Source of the DNA: an uncultured Ruthenibacterium sp.
GTDB taxonomy: Bacteria; Bacillota; Clostridia; Oscillospirales; Ruminococcaceae
Direction: 5' to 3'
DNA length: 64,000 bases
Assembly (NCBI GenBank): GCA_910587145.1
Contig: CAJUMH010000010.1
Coordinates: 6,555-70,554 of the forward strand
Shown: piece after piece, positions 15,871 through 25,369 of the stretch
Layout of the letters: each line of letters begins with the position of its first letter
Numbering within the stretch: the stretch's first letter is position 1
The notes under the pieces: model-generated
Told to the model about the DNA's origin: nothing
The model's database searches: none
The model's input: the letters and a program-made list of their open reading frames with translations, nothing else
Made by a program: the position numbers and the translations under genes

Positions 15871-15909
15871 ACAGGGCTGCAGCGCGAAAGAGGGAACCAT
15901 ACAACATCT

Positions 15910-16920
15910 ATGACAAACCGGAATATTGTATTAGAGAGGGCCATTTACCGGGTCTCGGAAACCGGTTCCGAAACAGATCCCGAAGCGGGGCCTTTCAACG
16001 AATGGGGGGCGGGGCAAATGCATCCGGCATCCAAAAATGCGCGGCATGCGCGGCAAAAGTACGCCCGGCAGGCAGAACAGGCCCAAAAAGCCGCCGCACC
16101 GCAGGCCCCCGCGGAGGAACGGCAGCCGGCACAGGCAAGCGCCGCACGGGCCGCCGCACCGCAGGCCCCCGCGGAGGAACGGCAGCCGGCACAGGCAAGC
16201 GCCGCACGGGCCGCCGCACCGCAGGCCCCCGCGGAGGAACGGCAGCCGGCACAGGCAAGTGCCGCACGGGCCGCCGCACCGCAGGCCCCCGCGGAGGAAC
16301 GGCAGCCGGCACGGGCAAGCGCCGCACGGGCCGCCGAGCCCGCCCGCAGCCGGCCGAAGGGCGTGCCCACGCTGGAGCAGCTGGAAAAAGAGCTGAAAAA
16401 AGAGCGGCGGCGCGCAGATTTTGGCCGGGTGCTGCGCAATACGGTGTTCAGCCTTGTAGTGGTGGCCGCGGTAAGCGCGCTCATTGCGGTGCTGTTTTTG
16501 CCGGTGCTGCAGATCCACGGCACCTCCATGGCCCCCACGCTTGCAGACGGGGACATAGTAGCCGCCATCAGCGTGGGCAAGTGCCGGCAGGGAGAGCTCA
16601 TCGCCTTTTACTATAATAATAATATCCTCATCAAACGCGTCATCGCCGGCCCAAGCGATTGGGTGGATATCGACGCGGAAGGCAACGTAAGCGTGAACGG
16701 GCAGCCTTTGGAGGAACCCTACCTTGCCGAAAAGGCGCGGGGCAACTGCGATGTTACATTCCCCTATCAGGTGCCGGACGGCCGCTATTTTGTAATGGGC
16801 GACCACCGCGCCACCAGTGTGGACAGCCGCAACGAGGTGGTGGGCTGCATCAGCCGCGATATGGTAATTGGCCGCATCCTATTGCGGGTGTGGCCGCTGA
16901 ATGGCTTCCGGCTGTTCTAA
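15910..16920 (+). CDS. lepB: Signal peptidase I with repetitive N-terminal extension
   Basis: A 336-residue type I signal peptidase. After one membrane helix (about 178-200), the catalytic domain shows Ser206 in GTSMAPTL and Lys242 in LIKRVIAG, the bacterial Ser-Lys dyad, then PDGRYFVMGDHRATSVDSR, the conserved box near the C-terminus. The cytoplasmic N-terminus is unusual, with four exact 20-residue repeats of AAPQAPAEERQPAQASAARA at about residues 61-140. The start is uncertain: 15910 has no good ribosome site, and ATG 16018, which only shortens the tail, is an alternative. Its position directly before the giant LPETG adhesin suggests that it is dedicated to the pilus proteins. Confidence 0.9.
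   Translation: MTNRNIVLERAIYRVSETGSETDPEAGPFNEWGAGQMHPASKNARHARQKYARQAEQAQKAAAPQAPAEERQPAQASAARAAAPQAPAEERQPAQASAARAAAPQAPAEERQPAQASAARAAAPQAPAEERQPARASAARAAEPARSRPKGVPTLEQLEKELKKERRRADFGRVLRNTVFSLVVVAAVSALIAVLFLPVLQIHGTSMAPTLADGDIVAAISVGKCRQGELIAFYYNNNILIKRVIAGPSDWVDIDAEGNVSVNGQPLEEPYLAEKARGNCDVTFPYQVPDGRYFVMGDHRATSVDSRNEVVGCISRDMVIGRILLRVWPLNGFRLF
16091..16330. repeat. Four tandem 60-bp repeats inside lepB
   Basis: Four head-to-tail copies of a 60-bp unit (16091-16150, 16151-16210, 16211-16270, 16271-16330) are nearly identical at the DNA level. The differences seen are a T at 16260 and ACGGGC for ACAGGC in the last copy. The period is 20 codons, so copy-number change keeps the frame. Confidence 0.95.
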
Positions 16921-17006
16921 AGCCGGCACGCCGCAAAAGCGCGTTCAAACCGCAAAATACATCGGTTCGATCCATATAGATCCGATTTTGGGAAGGAGAC
17001 GGTAAA

Positions 17007-20000
17007 ATGGAATCTTCGCAGAGCAGTGCCGCGAAGCTTTTGCAGGCCAGACTTGGCCAACGCCGCAAGCTGACAGTATTTCTCTGTTTGGCACTGGCGA
17101 TGGTGCTTGTTACCGTGGCGGCGCTTGTGCTGCATGCGCAGGCAATGAACTACACCCGCCGCGTGCTGGAATGCGCCTATGAGCCGCACGAGCATACGCT
17201 GGAAGAATGCGGCGAGCCGGATGCCCGCACCTGCGGCCTGGCCGATTACGTGGTGCATGTGCATAACGACGATTGCTATAACGTGGACGGCGAGCTTGCT
17301 TGCCCGCTGCCCGAAGAAAAGCCGCATACACACGATGAAAGCTGTCTTGTAGAGCGCAAGGTACTCATCTGCGAGGAGGAAGGCATCACCGAAGAGCAGG
17401 CCGCCGCGCTTGCCGCCGAAGCCGCTCCCGCTCCCGAGGCAGTCTTGGCGGAAGGCGAGCCGGAACACGTACATACCGAGGAATGCTACACCCCCGGGGA
17501 ACGTGTGCTTGGCTGCGGGCAGGAAGAACGCGAGGCCCATACCCACACCGAAGCGTGCTACGCCCCCGGGGAACGTGTGCTTGGCTGCGGGCAGGAAGAA
17601 CGCGAGGCCCATACCCACACCGAAGCGTGCTACGCCCCCGGCGAGCGCGTGCTTGCCTGTGGGCAGCAGGAACAGCCCGGCCATACCCATGGCGACGGCT
17701 GTTATACCCCCGGCGCGCCCGCGCTGAGCTGCGGGCAGGAGGAACAGCCCGGCCACGCCCATACAGATGCCTGCTATGCAGACGGTGCGCCCGCGCTGGC
17801 CTGCGGGCAGGAGGAACAGCCCGGCCATACCCATACGGATGCCTGCTATGTAAATGGCGAGCCCACACTGGTATGCGGCAAGGGCGACGCTGCCCCGGCA
17901 CCCGCCGATGCCACCGTGCCGGAAGTGCCGCAGCATGTGCACACCGAGGAATGCTACGAAACCGTTACCGAGCTTGGCTGCGGCAAGCTGGAGCTGCATA
18001 CCCATACCGAAGAATGCTATACCACCATTGAGCCCGAAAACCCCGAAGATGAACCCATTCAGGTGCTCACCTGCACCATCCCGCAGTTAGAGGAGCATGT
18101 GCACGGCGAGGAGTGCTTTGCCACCGTGGAGCTTTCGCCCGATGAGGTTGCCGCGCTGAAGGCGCAGGAGATGGGCATCGAGCTGCACGACCTGCAAACG
18201 GTATACGAAGACGCGAATGTGCGCGTAACCGTGGATTACGATACGCTTTCGCTGGTGCCGCAGCCCGCCGAGGTGCAGTTGGTGAACGCGAATATCCCGC
18301 AGCCTGAGCCCACGCCGAACCCTCTGCTGCCCGTGCCAGCGGCACCGGAGAACGCCGGCGAGCCAGAAGCGGCGCAGCCGGGTGCAGCAGAACCCACCGC
18401 CGCACCCGCGCCCGAAAATACCGAACCCGCGGCGCCGGAAAACATCAATGAACCCACAGACATCGCGCCGGCAGGGGCCCCTGCCACAGAACAGCCCATT
18501 GCTTCCGCCTGTGGCGGAAGCAATGATCCCGACATAGTTCGCGCCGGATTGATGGCCGAAGGCCGCGAATGGCTGCCCGCCGCCACCGTTATCTATACGG
18601 TGCAATATCTGGAAAACGGCCAGCCCGTTGGCGAGCCGGCGCAGTACGCGTATACCCCGGGCGGCGAGCTGCCCGTGTTCCCGCGCGGCATTGCGCGCTA
18701 TTACCGCGAATGCCGCACCGAGCAGTTCGTTGTTACGGCCAGCTATACCGCGCTGGCGAATATTCCCGAGCAGGCCGAGCTGCGCGCCAGCCCGATTACC
18801 GATGAACAGCAGGTTGCCGCATACGAATCGGCCTATAAAGAAGCGCTGAACACCAGCAAAGCGCAGATGCTGAGCCTGCTGGATATCGGCTTCTGGCTGG
18901 ATGAAGAAGAAATTCAGCCCGCCGCGCCGGTGAGCATCACCGTGCAGATGCTGGGCGAAGACGGCCTGCCCGCCGGCGAGCCCATCAGCGTGGTGCACTT
19001 TGCCGAGGGCGGAGCCGAGGTGCTGCCGGCCAGCGTGGACGAAAGCGGCGCAGCCACATTTGATATGAACAGCTTTTCGCTTGTGGCCCTGGGCTTTACG
19101 CCCGAGGCCGACGAGGAAGGCCGCGTGATGATGGATCATACCTTCAGCTGGACGGATGAAAGCGGCCTGTTCCAAGTGCAGTTCTACATTAAAGGCATTG
19201 CCGGGCCGTATCCGGAAGCGGCGGATGCAAACGCCCCCGCCGGGGCCGCCGGGGCCGCCGGCGCGCCCGGAACCGCCGGGGCCGAAGATAATAACGAAAC
19301 CGACGCCCCCGCCGGGGCCGAAGATAATAACGAAACCGACGCCCCCGCCGGGGCCGATGTGCCGCGCGCAAACGACGCGTATTTGAATTTTACGGTGGAA
19401 ACGTTGGGCAAAGACGATGCGGCCTATGCGGCGTATGCCGAATATGCCGCCGGCGAGGCCGACGCTGCCAAGCTTTTGAACCTTGCCGTAATGCGCTATG
19501 CGCTGACATACGGCGATGTGGCGATGGATCTTTCCGGCTGCGAAATTGAAGTGACGATTACGCCTACCGAGAAAATGGAGCTTACCGCTGCCGCCTACCG
19601 GCTGGAAAACCCGGGCGATAACGGCGACGCCGACGGCGACGGCTATGTGACGGCCGCCGACGGCGAAACAATGCTGCCCGCGCCGGAAACGGAAGCCGCC
19701 GTGCTGTTCAGCGCCATTACACCCGCTGCCCAGAGCGAAACACCCGTAAGCGAGCAGGGCACGCTGGAAGTGGGCGGCGAGGAATATGCGCAGCAGCTGG
19801 AGGGCATGGACACCGCCGTGCTGGCCGAGGCTGTATTTTCGCAGCAGGAGGCAGCCGGGGAGGGAGCAGCGGAGGAAGACGCGGCGCAGCAGGAGCTTTC
19901 TGCCGCCGCCGTGCCGGGTGCGCCCGCGCCCCAGCAGGGCATTACGTTTACCATGCCGCCGGAGGCCGAAGTTGCGCCGCAGATGGCACGCACATTCGCC

Positions 20001-22265
20001 GCCAGAACAACAACGGATACAAACCCGATGTTTACGGTGCAGTATTATGCGGTGCTGCAGAGGGCGCAGCTGAGCGCTGTAAGCGGCGAACCTGGCGCGA
20101 ACGATTTGCCGTTCATCGATACAAACGGTAAACATCTGCCAAAAAACAGAACTGGCTATAGCATTACGCCCACCAAGAATCCCTTGCGCTTTGTTCAGGT
20201 ATATCCCGTCGGCCATGCTAATGCAGGACAGGTGATCACCAATTTATCGCCGGTAGAGGTGTACAGTTCAAAGCAATTTGATTACCTGCATGCGCCGGAA
20301 CTGATTTATACCAACCTTCTGGTTGCCAACGGCCATTATGCAGACGATGAGCTGTGGATTCTGAAACCGGGCAAAGACTCTGCAAGTATGAACGCAGAAG
20401 ATTGGTATATTTATCAAAATCTTCAAAAGGCGCTGAAGGAGGAAATAACAGCAGACGGTATTCCTTTTACGCTTTATTCCTATACGGCCGTTGATAAAAG
20501 TACCAACCAAACTGTCAACCTGAGCTTTACCAATAACAATCACGATTTTTCAGGGCCGTCGCTGGATGTCGAAAGCGGGATTACCTACATCCCGCTCAAC
20601 CAAAACTCGGTTGTTCGATGGGTGTACAAAGCGTCCGAAGCGCACCAGAATATCTCAGCGGTGTTTTATGATTATGATATTTCCCGTTCTGTAGAAGAAC
20701 TTGATAATGGAAAAACTTTTCTTTTTAGTACAAATGCGGAAAATGGCAGTTATCCGGGTATTAACGGAGCAAAAAGAGAGGGAACGGGCGCCTTGTTTGC
20801 ATTCGGTAATGCAAACTGCGGCACGGGGCTTGACGGACAAAATTGGCAGGGTAATATAATTAACGCCTCTAATGGTCATCCCACCAGTGTTAAGGGAGCC
20901 AATTCTTATCGGGGCTGTGCTTTTGGCATGGTGACAGGAATCAATCCGGAGAAAAACAATGTTGTTTTCGCTTCGGGCATCAGCGCTCCCACCAATCTGT
21001 TTGGGCCGGGATCGGCCAATGGAAAGCATCAATATGGAGGGAACCTTACATTTATTCAAGATGGCGATACCTTTACATTGAGCAAAGCTTCGGTAACAAA
21101 TGTAGGTACAATCGAAAATCTGAATCGCTTTTGTAATCCCAATATATATGATGGAATAAGCAACGAAAAAACAATCTGGACGAATTCCTTCTGGCCAATG
21201 GATAATGTCAAGAATCGAACCGATAGAAATTTTGGCAAAGGGATCCGTGGAAAGACTGCTTTAGATAAAAATGAATTGGGAATCTTTAATTCAAAATCAA
21301 AGAAGGACGATGGTAGTTATCAAAATACGTTGCCTGTAAGCGACGATGCCATAGCCCACAACAGTTTTTTCGGAATGTATTATCAGGTAAGCTTCAAATT
21401 AGTAAAGGAATATATCGGCCCGCTGGAGTACTACTTCTACGGCGACGATGATATGTGGGTATTCCTCGATGATACGCTGGTTTGCGATATCGGCGGCGTG
21501 CATTCCTCTGTAGGCGAATATGTCAATTTGTGGGATTATCTCGAGAAAGGCTCCGAGGGAGAGCATACGCTTACATTTTTCTATACCGAGCGCGGCGCTT
21601 CCGGCTCAACCTGCTGGATGCAGTTTACTTTGCCAAACGTTTCATCGATTGAACCTTCCGTGACGCCGGATCAATATGGCGATTTGCGCGTGGAAAAAAC
21701 CGTCACAAAGTATATCAACAACGGCGCAGACGACGGGGAGACGAAAGAAGAATCCGTTGATAACGGCGATGCCTTTAAGTTTAAAATTACATTCACGGCG
21801 CCGGGGGGGCAAACACTGCCGGATTATTATCAATATTCCATACGGGAAACAAAAACCGATAAGGTTCAGATCGAGGATGTTGTGCTGTTCAATAACGGCG
21901 TTTTTTCTCTGAAAAACAATCAATATATCTTAATTGAGGATTTGCCGCAGGGAACCACCTACACCATCACGGAAATTGATACCGAAAGCCTGAATCATAC
22001 GCATTATACCTATGATACAGATATATTTGTAAACGGCGTGCAAAAGGTAACGGGCGAGCAGGACTGGCAGCATAAAACCGTTACGGGTACGATTGGCGGC
22101 AGCCAGAAGGCGGAAGTTGTAAAATTCAATAACAATTATCACGTATTTGGCCTGCCCGAAACCGGCAATGCCGCAACGCCGGAGGTATATGCGCTGTGCG
22201 GCGGTGCGCTGGCGCTGGCCTCGATTGTAATTCTGCACAAACGCCGCAAAAGGGCGCGCGTGTAA
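17007..22265 (+). CDS. Giant LPETG-anchored adhesin with His/Cys repeats and fibro-slime domain
   Basis: This 1,752-residue cell-wall protein is the likely pilus tip or ancillary pilin. A signal-anchor helix is at 21-44. Residues about 52-375 hold some twelve units of the form H-x-H-x3-C-Y...L-x-C-G, a His/Cys array suited to binding metal. A low-complexity Pro/Ala/Glu linker and a region with NNETDAPAGA repeats follow. A single EF-hand or dockerin-like loop, DADGDGYVTAAD, is at 874-885. Residues about 1010-1540 form a fibro-slime (PA14-related) domain, with YYFYGDDDMWVFLDD. A Cna-like domain follows at about 1555-1705, then LPETG (1716-1720), a membrane helix and a basic tail. The fibro-slime part is visibly AT-richer than the stalk. 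Confidence 0.9.
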   Translation: MESSQSSAAKLLQARLGQRRKLTVFLCLALAMVLVTVAALVLHAQAMNYTRRVLECAYEPHEHTLEECGEPDARTCGLADYVVHVHNDDCYNVDGELACPLPEEKPHTHDESCLVERKVLICEEEGITEEQAAALAAEAAPAPEAVLAEGEPEHVHTEECYTPGERVLGCGQEEREAHTHTEACYAPGERVLGCGQEEREAHTHTEACYAPGERVLACGQQEQPGHTHGDGCYTPGAPALSCGQEEQPGHAHTDACYADGAPALACGQEEQPGHTHTDACYVNGEPTLVCGKGDAAPAPADATVPEVPQHVHTEECYETVTELGCGKLELHTHTEECYTTIEPENPEDEPIQVLTCTIPQLEEHVHGEECFATVELSPDEVAALKAQEMGIELHDLQTVYEDANVRVTVDYDTLSLVPQPAEVQLVNANIPQPEPTPNPLLPVPAAPENAGEPEAAQPGAAEPTAAPAPENTEPAAPENINEPTDIAPAGAPATEQPIASACGGSNDPDIVRAGLMAEGREWLPAATVIYTVQYLENGQPVGEPAQYAYTPGGELPVFPRGIARYYRECRTEQFVVTASYTALANIPEQAELRASPITDEQQVAAYESAYKEALNTSKAQMLSLLDIGFWLDEEEIQPAAPVSITVQMLGEDGLPAGEPISVVHFAEGGAEVLPASVDESGAATFDMNSFSLVALGFTPEADEEGRVMMDHTFSWTDESGLFQVQFYIKGIAGPYPEAADANAPAGAAGAAGAPGTAGAEDNNETDAPAGAEDNNETDAPAGADVPRANDAYLNFTVETLGKDDAAYAAYAEYAAGEADAAKLLNLAVMRYALTYGDVAMDLSGCEIEVTITPTEKMELTAAAYRLENPGDNGDADGDGYVTAADGETMLPAPETEAAVLFSAITPAAQSETPVSEQGTLEVGGEEYAQQLEGMDTAVLAEAVFSQQEAAGEGAAEEDAAQQELSAAAVPGAPAPQQGITFTMPPEAEVAPQMARTFAARTTTDTNPMFTVQYYAVLQRAQLSAVSGEPGANDLPFIDTNGKHLPKNRTGYSITPTKNPLRFVQVYPVGHANAGQVITNLSPVEVYSSKQFDYLHAPELIYTNLLVANGHYADDELWILKPGKDSASMNAEDWYIYQNLQKALKEEITADGIPFTLYSYTAVDKSTNQTVNLSFTNNNHDFSGPSLDVESGITYIPLNQNSVVRWVYKASEAHQNISAVFYDYDISRSVEELDNGKTFLFSTNAENGSYPGINGAKREGTGALFAFGNANCGTGLDGQNWQGNIINASNGHPTSVKGANSYRGCAFGMVTGINPEKNNVVFASGISAPTNLFGPGSANGKHQYGGNLTFIQDGDTFTLSKASVTNVGTIENLNRFCNPNIYDGISNEKTIWTNSFWPMDNVKNRTDRNFGKGIRGKTALDKNELGIFNSKSKKDDGSYQNTLPVSDDAIAHNSFFGMYYQVSFKLVKEYIGPLEYYFYGDDDMWVFLDDTLVCDIGGVHSSVGEYVNLWDYLEKGSEGEHTLTFFYTERGASGSTCWMQFTLPNVSSIEPSVTPDQYGDLRVEKTVTKYINNGADDGETKEESVDNGDAFKFKITFTAPGGQTLPDYYQYSIRETKTDKVQIEDVVLFNNGVFSLKNNQYILIEDLPQGTTYTITEIDTESLNHTHYTYDTDIFVNGVQKVTGEQDWQHKTVTGTIGGSQKAEVVKFNNNYHVFGLPETGNAATPEVYALCGGALALASIVILHKRRKRARV
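17499..17642. repeat. 72-bp tandem duplication in the His/Cys array
   Basis: Two adjacent 72-bp units starting with GAACGTGTGCTTGGCTGCGG (17499-17570 and 17571-17642) are essentially identical. Each encodes one 24-residue His/Cys unit. Neighbouring units keep the protein pattern but differ in DNA, so this duplication is recent. Confidence 0.9.
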
Positions 22266-22432
22266 AGCGCAAAACCCTCGGGGCGCGGCCCCACCCATAC
22301 GTATGTACAGCGGCAGGCCGCAGGCGCTTTTCGGAACTCTCGCGCAAAAGCAAAAAACGGTAAGCGCCCGCGGCAAGCCGCCCAAGCATAAAAGCGTTTC
22401 CCACGCAAATATCAAAGGAGGAAGAATAAACC

Positions 22433-24187
22433 ATGAAACACGCAAAAAAATTATTGGCCTTAGCGCTTGTTTTCGCTATGGCTCTCGCTCTCGCCGTTCC
22501 GGCGTTTGCGGCCGAAGGCGACACTACAATCGGCGGCGTCACAGTGCCGCCATTCCAGGATGTGTCCGGAAGCGGCGAGGACACTGCCGATCATGTGTAC
22601 ACGGTTTACCAAATTTTTAAGGGCGAATTTGAAGACAATCTGCTGACGGAGATTCAGTGGGGATCCGATGTGGATGGGCAGAAGCTTGTAGCAGCGCTTG
22701 CAGGCGACGAATACATCGAAGCTTACAATGCGCTGGGGCCGGATAGCACGCAAGCGCTTACTGCTGAGACCAATCCTTTTAAGGGCATTGCATACAACGA
22801 AGACCACTCCGACGTCTCTGCGGATGCTGTGGCGCGCGTTCTTGCAAAGATGAACCTGCAAGAGGACAGCATTGAGGCAAGAGCATTTGCGCAGGTAGTG
22901 GACAATAACAAAACGGGCGACGGAACAGCTGTGCCTGAAACTGGTGTAGTGTTGACGGAAACAGGCTACTATCTGATGGTGGATACTATGACAGCCGGGG
23001 AGGGGGTAACAGGCGCCCGCAACCTTTATATTTTATCGGCGGCGGCAGCAGGTGCAAACTACATGCCCAAAGCAAAAACAGATGTTCCGAAGTTGGATAA
23101 ACAGGTAGCAAATACCAATGATTCCACCGGAACAACAGAGTGGAGCGATACCGCGGCCGATTATGACATCGGCGATCACGTTCCCTTTGTCCTTTCCGGC
23201 ACGGTATCCAATCGCTACAACGATTTTAAGGTTTACAAATATGCTTTCCATGATACACTCAGCGACGGCCTGACGCTTGATTATAGTGAAGATAACAAAG
23301 ACGCTTTACAGGTGTATATCAACGGCACATTGATTGACGCATCGAATTATACTGTTGCGGTGAATGGCCAAAGCTTCTCCGTTACATTCAGCGATCTGAA
23401 AACGGTGGAGAATCCGGTCGTCAGCAGCGACAGCGTCATTCGGGTTCTGTATACCGCCACCTTGAACGAGAACGCCGTTATAGGCGGCATAGGCAACGAG
23501 AACAAAGCGCATCTTGAATTCTCGAACGACCCGAACAAGACCGATGATGGAACTACGGGAAAAACGCCGGACGACATTGTAACCGTATTTACATTTAAGC
23601 TGGCGGTAAGCAAAAAGGGCGATGATCCCGCCAATCCGGGTGCCGAACCGCAGCCCTTGGATGGCGCAGTGTTTGGGCTGTATAAGCTGGTTTTGGGCGA
23701 AGACGGTACAACCATCGAAACGCTTGTAAAAACACTGGGATTAGACGAAGAGGGCGCAAATACAAATATAAATGAATTTTCATTCGATGGCCTTGACGCC
23801 GGCAAATACATGCTGCGCGAGGAAACAGCGCCAGCCGGCTACAACAAGGCCGAGGACATGTATTTTGAAATTGTTCCGAATTACAACGAAGAGGGCAAAT
23901 TGGTTGGCCTGAGCGTTCAGGAAAAAGAATTGAACGGAGAGAAAGTTTACGCCGCGATGGATAAAAGCGGCAATCTGCATGTAAGCGCAAACGGCGAGCC
24001 CACCTTCCCCATGAGCGGCAACGTCGTTGCGGGCGCGATTACGGCGGATATCCTCAACCTGAAGGGCCTCCAGCTGCCCGCCACCGGCGGCATCGGTACC
24101 ACCATCTTCTATGTGGTGGGCGGCATACTGCTGGTGGGCGCCGCTGTGGTGCTCATCACCAAAAAGCGCATGAGCAGCGCCGAATAA
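22433..24187 (+). CDS. SpaA-type isopeptide-forming major pilin, LPATG-anchored
   Basis: A 584-residue backbone pilin. The signal peptide ends at AFAAEG and the start at 22433 follows AAAGGAGGAAG. An N-terminal domain (to about 200) is followed by the presumed pilin-motif region KAKTDVPKLDKQV (Lys donor) and a D2-type isopeptide domain (about 210-385). A SpaA/Cna-B domain with the E-box YMLREETAPAGYN comes next, then LPATGG (548-553), a membrane helix and a basic end. The class C sortase encoded next would join the pilin Lys to the Thr of LPATG in the adjacent subunit. The gene is AT-richer than its neighbours, as is often true of horizontally exchanged pilins. Confidence 0.93.
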   Translation: MKHAKKLLALALVFAMALALAVPAFAAEGDTTIGGVTVPPFQDVSGSGEDTADHVYTVYQIFKGEFEDNLLTEIQWGSDVDGQKLVAALAGDEYIEAYNALGPDSTQALTAETNPFKGIAYNEDHSDVSADAVARVLAKMNLQEDSIEARAFAQVVDNNKTGDGTAVPETGVVLTETGYYLMVDTMTAGEGVTGARNLYILSAAAAGANYMPKAKTDVPKLDKQVANTNDSTGTTEWSDTAADYDIGDHVPFVLSGTVSNRYNDFKVYKYAFHDTLSDGLTLDYSEDNKDALQVYINGTLIDASNYTVAVNGQSFSVTFSDLKTVENPVVSSDSVIRVLYTATLNENAVIGGIGNENKAHLEFSNDPNKTDDGTTGKTPDDIVTVFTFKLAVSKKGDDPANPGAEPQPLDGAVFGLYKLVLGEDGTTIETLVKTLGLDEEGANTNINEFSFDGLDAGKYMLREETAPAGYNKAEDMYFEIVPNYNEEGKLVGLSVQEKELNGEKVYAAMDKSGNLHVSANGEPTFPMSGNVVAGAITADILNLKGLQLPATGGIGTTIFYVVGGILLVGAAVVLITKKRMSSAE

Positions 24188-24246
24188 GCGTTTGCCCCGC
24201 GCAACAGCTTTAGAATTTAATCCGTGTTTTTTTACAAAGCCGGGAG

Positions 24247-24277
24247 CTGCCCCGCCGCTTTTGCGGCGGCGGGGCAG
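24247..24277 (+). terminator. GC-rich hairpin between pilin and sortase genes
   Basis: A perfect 12-bp stem (CTGCCCCGCCGC / GCGGCGGGGCAG) with a 7-base loop and no U-tract. It may partly terminate or stabilise the pilin message, which would give more pilin than sortase. The rest of the 223-bp gap is featureless. Confidence 0.4.
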
Positions 24278-24410
24278 GCCCTCCGGGAAAAAATGCGCGC
24301 CCAGCCGGCAGGCTTTGGCGCGCCGGCGGCGCCGCTGTGGGCGTTTCGCCGCTCTGCACTCCCTTTTTCCTGCGCACACAGGCATACATCAGTAAGGAGA
24401 GCCTTGCAGC

Positions 24411-25286
24411 ATGAAGCAGTTTTTCAAAAAACATCTCTTAGAGATAATACTGTACCTCATCCTGTTCGCGGGGCTTTGCTTATTGCTGTACCCATCCGTC
24501 AGCAACTGGTGGAACTCGTTCCACCAAAGCCGGGCCATTGCCTCGTATGTTCAAACGGTGGAGAACACCTCGGCCGAAGAGCAGGCCGCCATGCTGGCGG
24601 CGGCGCGCGCCTACAACGAGCGGCTGGCTGCCGGCGAAACCAGCTTTTTGCTAAACGAAGAGCAAAACGCCGAATATCGCAGCCTGCTCGATCCCTCCGG
24701 AACGGGCGTAATGGGCTATATCCGCATTCCCGCCATCAATGTCGATCTGCCCATTTACCATACGGTAGAAGACGTGGTGCTGCAAATTGCCGTGGGCCAC
24801 ATACCCGGCAGCAGCCTGCCGGTGGGCGGCGCGGATACGCACTGCCTGCTCTCCGGCCACAGGGGGCTGCCCTCGGCGCGCCTGTTTACCGATTTAAACC
24901 AGCTTCAGGCGGGCGATGTGTTCCTGTTCAACATCCTGGGCGAAACGCTCACCTATCAGGTCGATCAGATCCGCATCGTTTTGCCCGAAGAAGTTGATCA
25001 GCTGTCCATTGTAAAGGGCAAGGATTACTGCACGCTCATCACCTGCACGCCTTACGGCATCAATACGCACCGCATTTTGGTGCGCGGCCACCGGGTGGAT
25101 AATTTGAGCGAGGTAAATCTCAACATTGTTTCCGAGGCAAGGCGCGTTCCCGTGCGCTATGTTATCGTGGCCATCGCGGTGCCCATGCTGTGCATTACGG
25201 CGCTGGCCATGGTGCTGCTGGACGGGCGCAAAAAGCCGAAAAAGAACCACCGGCAGCTGCTGGAAGAACTGCGCAAAAACAAATAG
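24411..25286 (+). CDS. srtC: Class C (pilin-polymerising) sortase
   Basis: A 291-residue membrane transpeptidase. The N-terminal helix (about 8-27) and the C-terminal helix (about 245-268) followed by a basic tail are both typical of class C. The catalytic His is at 150 in LSGHRGLP and Cys212 is in TLITCTPYGINTHR, which also holds the Arg. In class C sortases a lid with a DP-[FWY] motif usually covers the site; here LLDPSGTG at about residues 88-95 is in the right place but lacks the aromatic residue. The gene follows the LPATG pilin, which is its natural substrate, and probably also attaches the LPETG adhesin. The start at 24411 follows AAGGAGAGCC. Confidence 0.93.
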   Translation: MKQFFKKHLLEIILYLILFAGLCLLLYPSVSNWWNSFHQSRAIASYVQTVENTSAEEQAAMLAAARAYNERLAAGETSFLLNEEQNAEYRSLLDPSGTGVMGYIRIPAINVDLPIYHTVEDVVLQIAVGHIPGSSLPVGGADTHCLLSGHRGLPSARLFTDLNQLQAGDVFLFNILGETLTYQVDQIRIVLPEEVDQLSIVKGKDYCTLITCTPYGINTHRILVRGHRVDNLSEVNLNIVSEARRVPVRYVIVAIAVPMLCITALAMVLLDGRKKPKKNHRQLLEELRKNK

Positions 25287-25369
25287 CCCCGGTGCGGCAT
25301 AAGGCAAATTGGCATTCGCAAGTGATGGAATTCGTAAGGATTGGGATTCACAAGTAGGAGGAGAGGCCC

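Noticed and set aside
16091..16330. Regular 60-bp repeats considered as a CRISPR array
   Set aside because: There are no unique spacers, the units abut, and they encode part of the signal peptidase. No cas genes are present.
18087..20216. Long minus-strand open frame of about 700 codons
   Set aside because: It lies wholly antisense to the adhesin stalk. High GC with strong third-position bias keeps the opposite strand open, and its residue make-up (His/Arg/Gly-rich) follows from that. No ribosome site or motif supports it.
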